From positions 3,555,001 through 3,619,000 of the forward strand of contig NC_070575.1 in assembly GCF_026914185.1 (NCBI RefSeq): 64,000 bases of DNA, given 5' to 3'. The position numbers and the translations under genes were made by a program. Below, one piece after another: positions 41,932-55,763 of this stretch (the stretch's first letter is position 1; each line of letters opens with the position of its first letter). Under the pieces are notes generated by a model that was not told where the DNA came from, did not search any database, and saw nothing but the letters and a program-made list of their open reading frames with translations. Source of the DNA: Puccinia triticina. Its lineage: Eukaryota; Basidiomycota; Pucciniomycetes; Pucciniales; Pucciniaceae.

Positions 41932-44900
41932 CTATTTTCGCTTAGAAACTCTGTAATTGCGTAGGTGAATAGCTCCATCCGGGATATTATTTTCCGGTAG
42001 CCATTCATCTTTATCTGCTGATTGGTTTCTATATCTTACAAGGTACAACCTAGTGTCTTTACCTAAAACTCTCTCCTTTTTGTCTTTGAGGATTTTATGT
42101 ACTTTAAGTTGCTCTTTAGGAGATGGTTCTTCTATGGGTACAGGTACTGGTATGGAAGTTGGTTCATTTTCCCTCTGAACATATCTTTTTATGAGGCTTA
42201 CCGGAAACACCGGGTGTTTCCTGCTAAATTCTTCTATAAGAATTACTTCTACTGCACTTTTACCATGTAAGTTTTTAATCACAAAGGGACCTACAAAGGC
42301 GGGTTTAAGCTTCCTACAACCTCCCAAGTTGTTAAAATTTACAGTAGATAGAAGTACTTTTTCTCCTATATTGAATTCTGGTTCTTTATGACTCTTGTCC
42401 CAGCGCATCTTACTGTACTCAGCTGCTTCTTGGACACATTTGGCCGCATGTTTATTTGTGGCTTCTAGCATTTGCTTAAAGTCCAAGGCCGTAGGGTGCG
42501 CCAACGGTAATTTGTCATTAAGCGTGTCTTTTGGTAATCTGGGAATCCAACCCCTCTCTAGGATATATGGCGCTTCTTTGGTAGTGGAGTGCTTACTACT
42601 ATTGTAGGCCATTTCTAGGGCGGGGAGTAAATTAACCCAATCATGTGTATACCCATCTTTATTTTTAAATTCTAGCCCAAAGGCGCAAAACCTTCTTAAA
42701 AGATCTTCCAATGTCTGGATCATTCTTTTGGCTAGACCATCCGTCTGTGGATGATATGCAGTTGAGAAGGCTAATTTAGTGCCTAACATATCATGGAGAT
42801 TTCTCCAAAATTCAGATGTAAACTTTGGGTCTCTGTCACTGATAATTATTTTTGGGATACCTACGTCCGCCATGATTCTATTCCAGAATAGCATAGCTAT
42901 TTCCATAGCAGTGTCATCTTTGTGACGCGGAATAAACCTAGCTCTCCTGGAAAATCTATCTACAATCACTAGGACTGAGTTATAAGAGAAGGCTCCTCCC
43001 GGAGGTAATCCTGTCACAAAGTCCATGTTAATGATTTACCACCTAGTTTTGGGTTCAGCTATGGTCTGCAATAATCCAAATCTCTTTCCAGTCTGTTTGT
43101 TAGCTTTTTGGCATGTTACACAGGATTTGACATATGCTTTGGTTTGATTTTTCCAATCAACCCACCAGGCTGTCTGTTTAATCCTTTCTAAGGTTCTATC
43201 TTTGGAGAAGTGACCTGCGCCAGCATTATCATGACACTCATACAACATATTTTTAATATGACTTTCTTTACTCAGGACTATCACACTGGAATGTCTATGT
43301 CTGAAGTATATTATGCCATCCAGCAGAGTAAATTGTCCTGCTTTGTATGGTGTCAAAAGGTATTCCGGTAAGCTAGCAATCAATTCTGGAGCACTGTTTT
43401 CATTATCCAGGATATTGATTAGCTTAAGAAATTCTAAATCTTCACTATAGTTGATTCTAACTTCTTCAAAGAATGCGTCATCAATGTCACATACGTGAAT
43501 TCCCAAAATGGGGAATACATCCTCATCTTCCGGATCATAGGCAGGATTATCTGGAGTATTAGGCAAGGCCCATCTACTTAGCCCATCCGCATTAGTATGC
43601 TTAGCTCCCGCCCTATGGATAATGGTCATGTGTCCCCTATACTGTTGTATTGCAATCTGCCATCTGAGCATGTGACGGTTGGGCGTCTTCATGTTCATTA
43701 GGGTTCTTACTGCTATACAATCTGTCACTACAATGATCTTACAACCTTCTAGATAATAATGTAGTTTCTCTAAAGACCATACAAGACATAAACATTCCAT
43801 CTGACTGGCTCCATATCTCATTTCTGTCTTCCGAACTTGTCTGGAAATGAACAGGACAGGTTTTTCCACAGGGATCCCATCAGTTATGAACTCCTGATGT
43901 AAAGCTGCTCCGATACCCTCAAAACAAGCATCTATGTATAGTATAAAGGGCAAAGAATAGTCTGGTTGCGCAAGTACGGGAGCTGTAGTGATGAGCCTTT
44001 TTAGTTGCTCATATTGCTCTACTCTCCCGTACGTCATCTCAAAGAAGACATCTTTGCTACATAACTTGTATAGACTTTTGGAGATGTTTGCAAATCTAGG
44101 GATATGCTGCCTGTAATAACTACAAAATCCTAGAAATGATTGCATTTCTGTCATAGTCTGTGGCATAGGTTTAAGCAGAACTGCGGCTACTCTGTTCTGA
44201 TCTATGGCTAGAGATAATCCGGAGACTATATGGCCTAAAGCCTTAAGCTCTTGAAACCCAAAGTTGCATTTCTTGATGGACATTTTCAATCCTGCTGTAA
44301 TAGCTGTACGGAGAACCAATCTTATTTTTTCTAAATGATCCTCCCAGTTCGCAGAATATATGATAATGTCATCTATGTATACCATCATCCAACTTTGCCG
44401 AATAAAGGATCCGAATATCGTGTCCATCATGCGCTGAAAATGCAAAGGAGCATTTTTTATACCAAATGGCATTCTCAAATATTTGTATACTCCTAGATGA
44501 CAGATTATGCGCATGAATTGCCTGCTTTCTTCTTTGATGGGTATTTGATGGAACCCTTTGAGCACATCCATTGTGGTAATGTATTTAGCTTTCGCCAAAT
44601 TATGTAGAGAATGATCTATTCTCGGAATAGGATAATTGTCTGCTTTAGTGTAATTATTGAGGGCTCTATTAAAGTCTCCTACCATGCGGGACTTTTCGTT
44701 ATGCCATGCTATAATTACGGGCGTAGTTATTTCCACTTGTTCATTATGGCTTACTTTCCTCAGGACTTTAAGCTCCAATAATTCTTTGATGTGGATTTCT
44801 AGAGCTTCACAAGACTTAGGGCTCGAAGGATAAGCGGCTCTCCTCAGCGCCGGAGGATAAGGTGGTTGGCACGTAAGTTCTATCTCAATATTGTGTCCAG

Positions 44901-47299
44901 AGATATTCCCTATGGGTTCTTCTTTTGTGCAGAAAGCTTCTTCATGCTCGAAGCAGATATTTACTACATCTGACTGTTGCTCAGGTGTTAATGTACTATT
45001 AATAGCTGCTTGAGACATATATTCTTGACGGAAGTTGGTCAACTCCCTCTTCTCACGGTCTTTTCCCGGAGGGTTCTGAAAGCTGATGTTACATATCTCA
45101 AACTTTCTCTTCCAATCACCACCTATTGTGTAGTATCTGTTTTTGCTCTGAATTACATCTATTCCATACAAGCAGAAAGCATCATTTCCTATAATAAGGT
45201 AATCACACACGGCATCTTCTAGAACCACAAATTCTATGTGTAATTGTAAAGATCCTTTTGTGTGCGGAAAAATAAGAGGTAATTTAACTATCCCTATGGG
45301 ATTAAGGGCCGCATTACAACTACTAAATTTAGCTTTAGGTGTGGGGAGGAGGTTATTTCTCCACTCAGGATAACAAGAGTCTAGCAAATTGGTACTAGTG
45401 CAAGAACAAAATGCTCCAATGTCCAGGAGAGCTCTAATTTCTCTCCCTTCAAAGACAACTGTTGTATAGCTAGTTTTTCCTAAAGTGTAACTCATGCCTT
45501 CCTCCGGTTTGTTTGTCATAAGTTTGGCGTCTGATACGTGCCCAATTCCTAGTGAGGAATTCCATTTTTGTGGCAAGTTGGAATCTCCCTGTATCACCGT
45601 AATATGCAAGGGATCTCCTAGATCAGCTTGTATCACATTGCATTTGGCATTAATTTTGGGTTCATCCAAGTCATCACTAATTCCAGGTTCCATTCCAACA
45701 ATGTCAAATTGGGAGCCCGTATCAGATATGTCATCATCCTCAGACTCTACTTCTATATTGTTGATGCGTTTGCGGGGTTTCAGGCAATCAGGTCTCTTAT
45801 GGCCTTTCTCTCCGCAATTGTAGCACTCAATACTAGCCGTTTTTCTAGGAGGTATTTCTGTACTCCTTTTTTCTGCAGCCGTGGTTTCTCTAGGCGCTAG
45901 ATTACGCCTTTCCTTGTATGTCTTGGGTTTCCTGTCCAATTTCTTAGCCACAATAATTATTTCTATGGTGGCTACCAATTCAGACAAGTCTACGTCTGCA
46001 TCTTTCAACCTGCACATTACATCATGTTCTAAGTAATTAGGGCACTTTTTCAAGATTTTCTTAGTGACAAATTTCTGAGCTGGTTGGTTATAGATACAAT
46101 CAATCCTTTTCTTCTGACTCAGACACCATTTGTATGGGTCATCTTTAGTAGGATCAAAGAAATCATTCTCATATGCAGCTAGCATTTTATCCTCCCAGAC
46201 ATCTGTACCAAACTGTTTGTGTATCAGTTTTTTCCACTCTTCCCAGCTTACTTTTCCAACAGATTTCTTTTTTCTGACGAACCAGTCCAAAGCTACTCCT
46301 TCAAATAACCTTGGTAATCTGGCAGTTACTACTTCATCCGTAGCTTTGTAACACTCAAGGAGATGATCTACATAATCTATGAAGTGGATATGATCATATT
46401 CTCCTTCTCCAGAGAATTTAGGCCATTCTTTCATTGGAGGCATCAATTTGCATTTGGTCACTGGATCTAAACTATTCATGAAAGAAGTAGTCTGTCTTGG
46501 TTGGTCCTGGTAAGGTTGGGAATCACTGGCCGCGTTTGGGCGTGACGACCTGGTTGGTTCCTCTTCTTTAGGAGGTAGAGACCTTTCTTGATGTTGGAAC
46601 ACTCTGTTCCTGTTATTTAGTAAAGGATTGTTAAACATAACTTCCTCCGTCTGAGCAGATTCGGGGTTAAGAATCAGATGCGGGGGGGTCTGTATTCCTG
46701 CTAAATTTTGTTTAAGAGTCTTTATCTCTTGTTTCAGAGAGCTGATTTGCTCCGCCGTGGAGATGTTAATTTTATTTACCATCTCTTTCATGTTATCTTC
46801 CTGATGACTCACTAAGTCTATCAAAATTTGTAACTGGGCGGATTGATGTTCCTGATCACGCTCTCTGTTCACTTTGATAACCTCAGTTTTCAAAGTAGAC
46901 AACATTTGGCTTTTAAAGTCTGCCATATCAATGTCAATATCCGTAAGTTTGTCTTGTAGACTCTGATTTGTACCAGTCATATTCTCAAGGCTTTGTGTTA
47001 TCTCACTCATTTTATTCTTAATTTCTCCAATATCTTGGCGAAACTCAGGAATTTTAACAAAATGTTCTTGAGACATGTCTATTGCACGACTGACAGCAGA
47101 TTCAAGAGTGTTAATAATAGAAGTGTGACATTCCACAATTTTCTTGTTTGTAAACTTATACTGGTTACTAGAGTTACTATGCAATGTAGACAAATTTCCA
47201 TACAAGTTATCAAACATATGGAAAATGAAATCTCTATCAACTACATCTGGTCGTAGGCTTGTTCCAAGGTGTTCGCTGCCTTCATGACTTGAGCCCAAC
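41932..47299 (-). pseudogene. Gag-Pol of chromodomain Gypsy copy C, Gag start lost, one internal stop
   Basis: One frame runs from 47299 down to 41932, interrupted only by TAA 43036-43038 just before the integrase core (INMDF). Order: coiled-coil Gag; Gag core (KEWPKFSGEGEYDHIHFIDY); zinc knuckle CYNCGEKGHKRPDC; protease-like LLDIGAFCS, where the usual D-S/T-G is D-I-G; reverse transcriptase with MVYIDDIII; RNase H (LYIDACFEGIGAAL); HHCC zinc region (HDNAGAGHFS, CVTCQ); integrase D/D/E ([24 protein letters not shown], with Lys where E is usual in the AERM motif); chromodomain-like tail ([20 protein letters not shown]). The first ATG is absent. These lesions make it inactive. Confidence 0.88.
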
Positions 47300-48184
47300 A
47301 CTATAATAGAAAAAGAGAAAGAGAGAGAGAAACCAAGCAGGATAAGAAGGAAGAGAAGTACTAGGTTATTCTAGTGGGAATGCACGTCCACTGGCAATGC
47401 TACTCTTCAGAAGAGTGCTGCTAATCTGTGCAAGAAGTGCTACATCTTCCTCTCAGGAGGGTATCTGGATTAGATAAGTCTTAATCCAGCCACAGTTTTT
47501 TAGACTTCTCTCTGGACAGTCAAGGTTCTTAATGGGAAACCTGAGGGACAGCCCTGAACCTAGATTTTGAGGCAAAGGCCTGATGATAAGAAGGGACAGC
47601 CCTGTGATCAAGATGGAGGCAAAGGCCTATAGATTTGGAGGGACAGCCCTGTGATCAAGGAGGAAGCAAAGCAAGAAGAAAAGGCAGATCCAGCAAGACA
47701 CAGAGTTGTACCTCTGAGATAAACAAGGTTCAGTGAAAGAGGTTACTTACTGTCAATATCCTAGGCGCCTGTGACGGTAGGTATACTGGGAGTATAGTAG
47801 GCTCTTTGGTGGTGATCCTGGAGTTATCTGGGTGGTGGTTCTGGTGTGCTGAAGTCTGTGGATCCGCCTCAGGCAAGGGGGATCCTGACTACGAAAATTT
47901 TCACAGTTTGCTTATGTAATTTACATATGTACATGTGGTTTGGCGCGCCTAGTAGCGCTGACACGTCACAACTGCGCAAGGGCGCTACAACTCAGTAACT
48001 CAGGGAAGGAGTATAGTTACAATGAATTAATAAGTTGTAACTAGGGTTAAAATTGCATGAGGAAACAGAATATGAAGTCAAAACAGGGATATCTCTTAAG
48101 ATGAAAAAGATATAAAGTAATTTATATGTAACAAGGGTAGAACAGGCAGCTTTTAGGTCAGCTGTGATGACTCTAAGGCTGACA
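47300..48184 (-). repeat. 3' LTR of Gypsy copy D, truncated
   Basis: 885 bp of the 968-bp LTR. The TGTGAGCCTGAG... outer end present at 55764 is missing. Inner boundary at CTGACA 48179-48184 next to the polypurine tract. Confidence 0.9.
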
Positions 48185-48221
48185 TTCCCTACCACCAAAA
48201 GGGTTGGATTTCTGTAAGAAA

Positions 48222-51200
48222 TTAAACCACAGGGTTAGACCTCTTGTCACTTCTGAATTTCCTGAGAAGGATAGCAGAGTCTGGGATGTCTTTCTCAAGG
48301 AGCCATTCATCATGATCAGCACTCATACCTTTGTATCTAGCTAAGTACATCATAACATCTCTGTTTTCCACTCTCAATCTCTTGTCTCTGAGAATCTTTT
48401 GTATGACTTTACTCTGAGGGGTTTTATCCATAGGGGGAATGACAACTTTGACTTTTTGTCTCAAAGGGAACTTGTCTGGATTGGGGTCCTTGTATGGTTT
48501 CACCAAGCTGACAGGAAATGTGGGATGTTTCCTGCTAAACTCTTCAGTCAGTATCACTTCTACAGCATTCTTCCCATGTAAAGCTTTCACAAGGAATGGT
48601 CCAGTGAAGGAGTCTCTCATCTTCTTAGGGCCAGACAGGTTGTTGAAGTTTGCTGTGGATATTAGGACTTTATCACCGACTTTAAAAGATGGTTCTTTGT
48701 GACTCTTGTCCCATCTTTCTTTGTTGTAGGATGTAGCTTCTGTTATGCATTGCTCAGCATGTTTTCTAGCTTTCTCAAAGATCTTTCCATAAGCAAGAGC
48801 AGTAGGATGAATGTCTACAGAGTCTTGCTTCAAGAAATTTCTGGGAAGGTTTGGGATCCAGCCTTTTTCCAGGATGGCAGGAGGTTTTCCAGTGGTTGAA
48901 TGTATGCTGGTGCAGTAAGCTAACTCAAGGATTGGTAGAAGTGAAACCCAATCATGAGTGTAACCATCATTGTCTTTGAATTCTAGACCATATGCACAAA
49001 ACCTCCTGATCATATCTTCAAGTGTTTGAATCATCCTCTCAGCTAATCCATCAGTCTGAGGGTGGTAAGCAGTGGAGAAGGAGAGTTTTGTTCCCAGCAT
49101 ACTATGTAAACTAGTCCAGAATTCAGATGTGAACTTAGGGTCTCTATCAGAGATGATGATTCTGGGGATGCCAGTCCTAGGCATTACTCTGTTCCAAAAC
49201 AGTATGGCAGTGTCCATGGCAGAGTCATCCTTGAAGCAGGGTACAAATATAGGGGTCTTAGAGTATCTGTCCACTATTACCAGACAAGCATTGAAACTAG
49301 CAGCTCCTCCCGGGGACAAGGAAGTTACCCAATCCATGTTAATCACATCCCATGGCTTTGAAGGTTCTTCAATTTTCATGAGCAGTCAAAATCTTTTGCC
49401 TGTGGCTTTATTTGCTTTCTGGCATCTATCACAGGAAGAGCAGTATTCACCAGTGTCTTGTTTCCAGTTAGCCCACCAAGCAGTATCAGCTACTTTCTCT
49501 AAAGTCCTGTCTTCAGAAAAATGACCTGAGTAGACACTGTCATGGCATTCATGCAAGATGGTGTTGATACTTTCTTTGTCAGCTAGGACTAGGACAGAGT
49601 TGTGTTTCTCTCTGAAGTAGATGAGGCCATCAAATATAGAGAACCTTCCTTCATCATATAGCTTTCTCCAAGGATCTTGTAAGGAATTTTTCAGCTGGGC
49701 ATCTTTAGCATCTTTCAACAAAAGTTCAGATAATATGGTAGTGTTCTTGTCTTGCTTGTAGCCTTCTCTCACTGAGTCAAAGAACTCATTCTTGAAAGTG
49801 GAAACATGTATGCCCATGATGGGGAATCTATCATCATCCTTGTCTTCTGGGTCATAAGCAGGGTTACTAGGATCATTTGGCAAAGCCCATCTGCTCAGTC
49901 CATCAGCATTCTTGTGAATATTCCCATCTCTGTGGATTATGGTCATATTGCCTCTGTATTCCTGAATAGCAATCTGCCACCTGAGCATATGTCTATTGGG
50001 AGTCTTCATGTTCAGCAGTGATCTCAAAGCTGTGCAGTCTGTTACAACATGAAAGACACTGCCATCTAAGTAGTAATGGAGTTTTTCCAGGGACCAGACC
50101 AGACATAAGCATTCAAGTTGACTAGCACCATATCTTGTTTCACTGTCCTTCAGTTGTCTGGATATGAAAACAATGGGTCCTTCTTTTCTCACTCCATCAA
50201 TGACTTGGACTTGATGTAAAGCAGCACCTAGACCAGTCATGCTAGCATCTACATATAGTGTGAAGGGATGGGCCCAGTCAGGAAACAGTAGCAATGGAGC
50301 TGTGGTCAGTTTCTCTTTTAACAAGTTGTAGGCTACTATTCTATGATGAGTCATCTCATATATGACATCAATCCTTGTCAGTTCAGTCAGAGGTTTTGCT
50401 ATCTCTGCAAACTTCTCAATGTGTTGTCTGTAGTAGCCAGCAAAACCAAGAAATGATTGCATTTCTTTCCTACTACTAGGCACAGGCTTTTGGAGAACAG
50501 CAGCTACTTTATTCTGGTCTATTCCTATGGCAATACCAGACACAAGATGACCTAGAGCTTTGATCTGATTGAATCCAAAGTTACACTTCTTCAAGGAGAT
50601 TTTCATGTTCATGTTAATGACAACTTTCAGGATCCTGTCTATCCTATTGAGGTGTTCCTCCCAAGTGTTGGACATAATGATGATATCATCAATGTAGATA
50701 ATGGCCCACTTCTCATCAATTTCCTTTCTGAATTCAATGTCCATCATTCTCTGGAAATGAGAGGGGGCATTCTTGATCCCAAAGGGCATTCTCAGGTACT
50801 CATAGATTCCTTTGTGCATAATAATCCTGAGTAGATGTCTGGAATCTTCTGCAATGACATTCTGGTGAAAACCTTTGAGTACATCCATGATAGTCAGGTA
50901 CTTAGCTTTAGCCAGATTGTTCAGAGTCTCACTGATCTTAGGAATGGGATACCTGTCTGAAGCAGTGTAGGAATTCAAAGCTCTGAAGTCTCCTACCATT
51001 CTGGACTTTCCATTGTGCCAGGCAATGATCACAGGAGTAGTGATCTCAACTACTTCATTATGACCAACTTTCCTTAGAACATTCAGTTTTACTAGCTCTT
51101 CAATGTGTTGCTCAAGAGCTTCTCTGCTTTTGGGGCTGGCAGGATAAGGAGGTCTTCTGAGGAGAGGAGGGTAAGGTCTCTCAGTTGTCAACTTGATATG

Positions 51201-54200
51201 AACTTCATGACCCTTAATGGCACCAAGGGGCTGATTGGTGTTGGAGAAGGCAAGGTTGTTATTGTAGAGGACTTCAAACAGTTTCTCCTTTTGCTCAATA
51301 GTCAACTTATCACTGAATTTGGCTTCACAGAGTTCTTCTGTAATAAATTTCTGCAGTTGAGGATGGGACTTCTTTACAGCAGAAATTTCATTAGAAGGGC
51401 TCATTTTCTCCAGATGATTAGACTTAAAGCTGAATTTCTTCCTCTTGTTCTCATTTCCAATGGTAAAGAATCTCTCTTTGCTGTTTGTGATGTCAAAGCC
51501 ATAAAGAGACATGTAATCATTTCCAAGGATAAGATAGTTAATTCTTGCATTTTTCATGACTACAAATTCTGTTAGAATTCTAATAGAACCTTTAGTGTGA
51601 GGAAAAATCAAAGCCATTTCTATTATGCCCATTGGCTGTAATTGGTCACTACAGCTGTGGAATTTAGCATGGTTAATTGGCATGAGCTTGTTTTCCCATT
51701 CTGGTAATATAGAATCTAGCAATTTGTTGCTGATGATTGAGCAAGAAGCTCCACTATCAAGAAGACATGATTGTTCTCTGGATTCAATGAGGACAGTAGT
51801 AAGATTTGCTTTTCCAGTAAGATGAGCTTTTCCTCTATCAGGCTTGCATTTCATTAGTCTAGCATCTTCTATGTGGGAAGACTGGCAGGATTTGTCCCAG
51901 GTCTGAGGTTGATGAGTTTCAGCTTGAATTTCAGCAATGGAGAAGTCTTGGTTTATCTCACACTCTACAGCATGTGTTCCAAAGTCAAAATCAACTAAGG
52001 GATCATAATTGGCACCATTTCCATTGTCCATGGCAAGAATCATGTGATTGGTTCTATGGTTCTCTTCTTCTTCATCTAGTTCTGATTCAGACTTGTGTGG
52101 TTCACCTTGGTCTTCTCCATTGTCACTCTTGGGATCATCATCATCATCCATTCCTACATTATTGATTCTGTTCTTCTTCTTAGGGCATTCCCTGGAGAAG
52201 TGACCAGTTTGTTTACAGAAATGGCATATAAGTTTTTCTTTCTCAGGGGCAGAGACAGGATTCTTTTTGGCAGAGGAGTCAGTTGGCTTATCAGTTTTCT
52301 CAGGGGCAGGATTGCTTCTCCATTGGGATCTGTTTGGAGTGTTATAATTATTTGTCACAGGCTTGTTCTTTTTCATGACTCTGTCTATGACCTCTTCAGC
52401 AATTATAACCATATCCTCAAAACTCATTTCAGTGGCATCTCTTTTGTATCTGCTTTTAATAGCATGCTCAAGGTTTGGAGGGCACTGCTTTAAGATCTTC
52501 TCACAAATAAGGTACTGACTGAGTTCAGGTTGATAAGCTTTCAGTCTTTCTCTCTGATTACCAAACCATTTATGGATTTTCCTCCCATCATAGGCAAAGT
52601 GATCATTCTCAAACTCTTGTTGCATTTTCCATTTCCAGTTCTCAGTGCCAAACTTATTTCTGATGGCATTCTTCCACCAAGCCCAAGATTTGTTTCCATA
52701 CTCATCTCTGATGCCTAGGTACCAATTCCTTGCAGTTTCAGTTAACAAGATTGTTAATCTACTGATTATCATGTTATCCAGCATCAAGTAGTCTCTAACC
52801 AGGATATCAGTATTTTTAATCCAAAGTTCATGATTGTAGGGCAATTCTCCAGAGAATTTCTCCCAGTCTCCATTTTTGGGGATACCTTTCCACAGTTCTT
52901 TCCTCATTTCAAAGTCTATAGCTCCATGATCAATGTAGGGGAATTCCTCTTGGGTCTTAGTATCAGGAGTATTGCTAGCAGGCTTAGGAAAGTGATCTCT
53001 TGGTGGTCTCTGTGGTTCAGGAGTAGGAACAGGAGGAGTTGGTCTGTGTTCCTGTTGTTGCTCATGGTGGACATTCTGGAAGGGATTATTGTACAAGAGA
53101 TGAGGGGGTTGGTCTCTGTCATCTGGTATTAACACGGAATCCAGCTTTGAGCTCACGGTGTTTACTACAGAAGATATGTCACTGAATCTTCTCTTAGATT
53201 GTTCAAACCTGTTGTGTTCATTGGCATGAAGGTCATTGATCTGATTATCAATGGAAGTAAGATTGTTGCTCACTTTCTCTTCAAAATCTTTCAGATTTTG
53301 GCCAATTGTATCCATGTTAGAATGACATTGTGATTCATTTACCAGAATCAAATCTTGAACTGTCTCAAACTTATCATCTATGTGTTTCTTCAGTTGTTCT
53401 AACACATTGTTATTCACTGTGGATTTCTCTCTGGCACTTTCTCCTATGTTGTTCAGGATTTGATCAAGCAAAAAGGGAATGAATTCATTTTTAAATAGAT
53501 CAAGAATGGAATGATTCAGGACATCTTTAAAATTGCTGACACAAGATTCAAGAAGAGTACCAGGAATGGTTTCAACAGTACCAGATAATTCAGAGAGAAA
53601 TTTGGAGAACAATACTTGTAATTTTTCTTCTAGAAACAAGGGGCCATTTCTAGACATTTCAGAGTTAAGATTATTGAGAAAAAATTCTCTATTTGAAGGA
53701 TCAGAGAGATTATCAATATCTAAACTGAGGCCTAGTGGTGAATCACTACTTAAGGAACTTTTAGGTAAAGATTCATCTAATAAGGGCCTCTCCCTCTGGC
53801 TCTCCCTCGTCCATAGCCTCTCCTCACTCCTCGTGTGGCTCTCATCAAGTATTCTCCTATTTCTAGAACTCTCTGAGTGTCGTCCTGAGGGCGTCTCCAG
53901 TTCCTCCCTGATCCTCTCCAGTTGTTTTGAGGAGGAGGGGGGTTGTGGCCTGCGAATTCTTGCGGCATTTGCGGATAATGGGGTGGATTGTAGCCGCCAG
54001 TTTGAAGATGCGGGCTGGGGCGGAATAATTGAACCACCTCTCGCGGTATAGAAGCTGGTGGCTGCCTCGCTTGGAGCGTCTGCGGCGGTTGTGGCGGCGG
54101 CAAGGGAGTTCCTTGGTAGTTCTGATTCTCTGGGCGCATTTGAGGCTGCGTCTGTGGACGGGATTCTGGAAGATTGGGAAGGATAGGAGCCTGGAACTCC

Positions 54201-55001
54201 TGCGCCAAGGCTCGGTGCTGAAAACCCATAGGCTCTGGAGTCGGCGTGACTAGTAAAGGCTGCTGGCTGGCGTGCGGTATCATTGCTAGCTGCGAAGGAG
54301 CTCGGATTTGTAGCGCGGTCGAGTTCGGCGGCCCGTTGCCGTTGTTCTGGCGCGTCAGAGATATTTCTAGATTGTTGAGTTCCTCTCTGGGGATCCAATC
54401 CTGACACAGGCGTATCCCGTCGTTCCTCCCAACCAGGTCTATGATCATTTCTTGGGTCATTGAGGCTTGGGAGAGGAGACGCCTCATAGTTAATATGTTC
54501 TGCGCTTCCCTGGCGCGGACAAAAAGGTCGAATTGTTCGTTGAACATACTGATGAGGCTGGATAACTCCTCCTCTTCCGGGATAAGGTCCATGGGTCCTG
54601 AGGACGCTTCCCGTCGAGGGCTCTGAGTGTACGGAAGGAGGGCTAGATTGGACGGCGCCGTGGGTCTCATGCCCTCTGGGTTGATAGGCTGGGAGGGCGG
54701 CTGACTCGTCTGAGGGGGGTTCACCGTCAAATCTATTTGTTCCCTGTCGACAGGCCGTGGAACCGGCGTGGATCTGCTCGACGCTAGAGCTATGGACGTT
54801 TCTCTTGGCTGGTATAGAGCCGGAGGGATCCCGGTATCTGGGGGGAGCGGCTCCTCTTCCGGGAGCTTGAGGAAATCCTCCTGTAGAGGCTGCAAGGCTG
54901 CTTCTAGCCCTTCGAAGCCGTTCTTCGGCGGCTGGGCTAAGGCGGTACCGGTGGCGGAGCTCTTCGGAGAGGTCTCGGCCATTTCTAAGGTGAGGAGGCA
55001 T
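48222..55001 (-). pseudogene. Gag-Pol of Gypsy copy D, single nonsense codon before integrase
   Basis: ATG 54999-55001 opens a frame of 1871 residues ending at TGA 49386-49388, where copy B has GGA; the frame then continues to 48222 (385 more residues from ATG 49379). This copy retains the authentic Gag start ([14 protein letters not shown]) that copy B lost. Domains match copy B: coiled-coil Gag, zinc knuckle [14 protein letters not shown], protease LLDSGAS, reverse transcriptase IIYIDDIII, RNase [17 protein letters not shown] zinc region, integrase D/D/E ([15 protein letters not shown]) and chromodomain-like tail. Apart from one nonsense codon the protein appears intact. Confidence 0.92.
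53777..54982 (-). CDS. 401-residue proline-rich ORF overlapping Gag (copy D, intact)
   Basis: ATG 54980-54982 lies 19 bases downstream of the Gag ATG in another frame and stays open for 401 codons, ending [11 protein letters not shown]. It is entirely contained in the Gag frame. The first ATG is for Gag and the second for this ORF, an arrangement that would allow leaky scanning. Proline/glutamate-rich start, helical middle ([19 protein letters not shown]), Gln/Pro-rich linker, Arg/Gly tail. Homologous to 17476-18681. No family recognised. Retention of 401 codons without a stop in a diverged copy argues for selection on the protein, but that needs the tests given under findings. Confidence 0.65.
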   Translation of the reverse strand: MAETSPKSSATGTALAQPPKNGFEGLEAALQPLQEDFLKLPEEEPLPPDTGIPPALYQPRETSIALASSRSTPVPRPVDREQIDLTVNPPQTSQPPSQPINPEGMRPTAPSNLALLPYTQSPRREASSGPMDLIPEEEELSSLISMFNEQFDLFVRAREAQNILTMRRLLSQASMTQEMIIDLVGRNDGIRLCQDWIPREELNNLEISLTRQNNGNGPPNSTALQIRAPSQLAMIPHASQQPLLVTPTPEPMGFQHRALAQEFQAPILPNLPESRPQTQPQMRPENQNYQGTPLPPPQPPQTLQARQPPASIPREVVQLFRPSPHLQTGGYNPPHYPQMPQEFAGHNPPPPQNNWRGSGRNWRRPQDDTQRVLEIGEYLMRATRGVRRGYGRGRARGRGPY

Positions 55002-55055
55002 CGTGAGAAGGAGTAAGAGAGGTTAATTTAAGCGGAAAGAGAAAGTTTTTAAGAA

Positions 55056-55373
55056 TTAATTCAAGGTTAAAATACCTTGGGACTTAGGTTTAGAAGATAA
55101 CCTTTTACTTTTACGCGTCGTAGTAGAGGTTTTTTTCTTAGTTTCCTTTGCGCTGGGTTTCGCGGTGGATTTTGAGGTCCAATCAGAGATATTAACAGCG
55201 GCGGTGACCTTGCGGCGACGGACTTTTGGGTATTTAGTAGTAGCAATAGGGGTCCAAGAGGAACTATTGATCCAGTTTCCTTCTTTTGGATCAGTTACGC
55301 GGTTGTCGTCGCAATTTTCGTCTTCTGCGCTAGTCTGCGCCGTTACGAATTTTTTTACGGTCAATTGCGGCAA
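55056..55373 (-). CDS. Small basic ORF upstream of gag (copy D), no ATG
   Basis: Homolog of 17116-17391: LTVKKFVTAQTSAEDENCDD, then a Lys/Arg/Thr-rich tail (KSKRLSSKPKS). About 105 codons are open between TAA near 55380 and the stop at 55056, but there is no ATG; the listed frame begins at a TTG. If expressed it would need splicing, a non-AUG start or fusion. Otherwise it is decayed leader. Confidence 0.3.
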   Translation of the reverse strand: MPQLTVKKFVTAQTSAEDENCDDNRVTDPKEGNWINSSSWTPIATTKYPKVRRRKVTAAVNISDWTSKSTAKPSAKETKKKTSTTTRKSKRLSSKPKSQGILTLN

Positions 55374-55763
55374 TTATAGTTAAGAAGCAGGAGAATCTTT
55401 TGAGCGCACTCCGTTTTTCTCTATCTCTTCTTGATCCGAAGATATAGAGGGTTCTGGGGAGGATAAGTCCGACGAAGGGATAAATAGCGGCGCGGAGGAG
55501 TCGCAGTTCTGCACTTTCACGAGTACACAGGACGTAATAATTTTTTTCAAGGGTTCAGTTAGGAAATTTTATCAATTTAAAAGCAATTTTGGATGATTTT
55601 AGAAGAATTTTAGCGTTATTAAGATATGTAGAAAAAATCTTTAAGGTGATTTTTCGAATTTTTAGAGTTTTTTGTTTGATTTAGTCAGGAGGATCAGTCT
55701 TTTGGCTTTATAGCAGTCTAGAATTATGAAAAGGTGAGTATATTTCCCGATGAGGCCCCCAAT

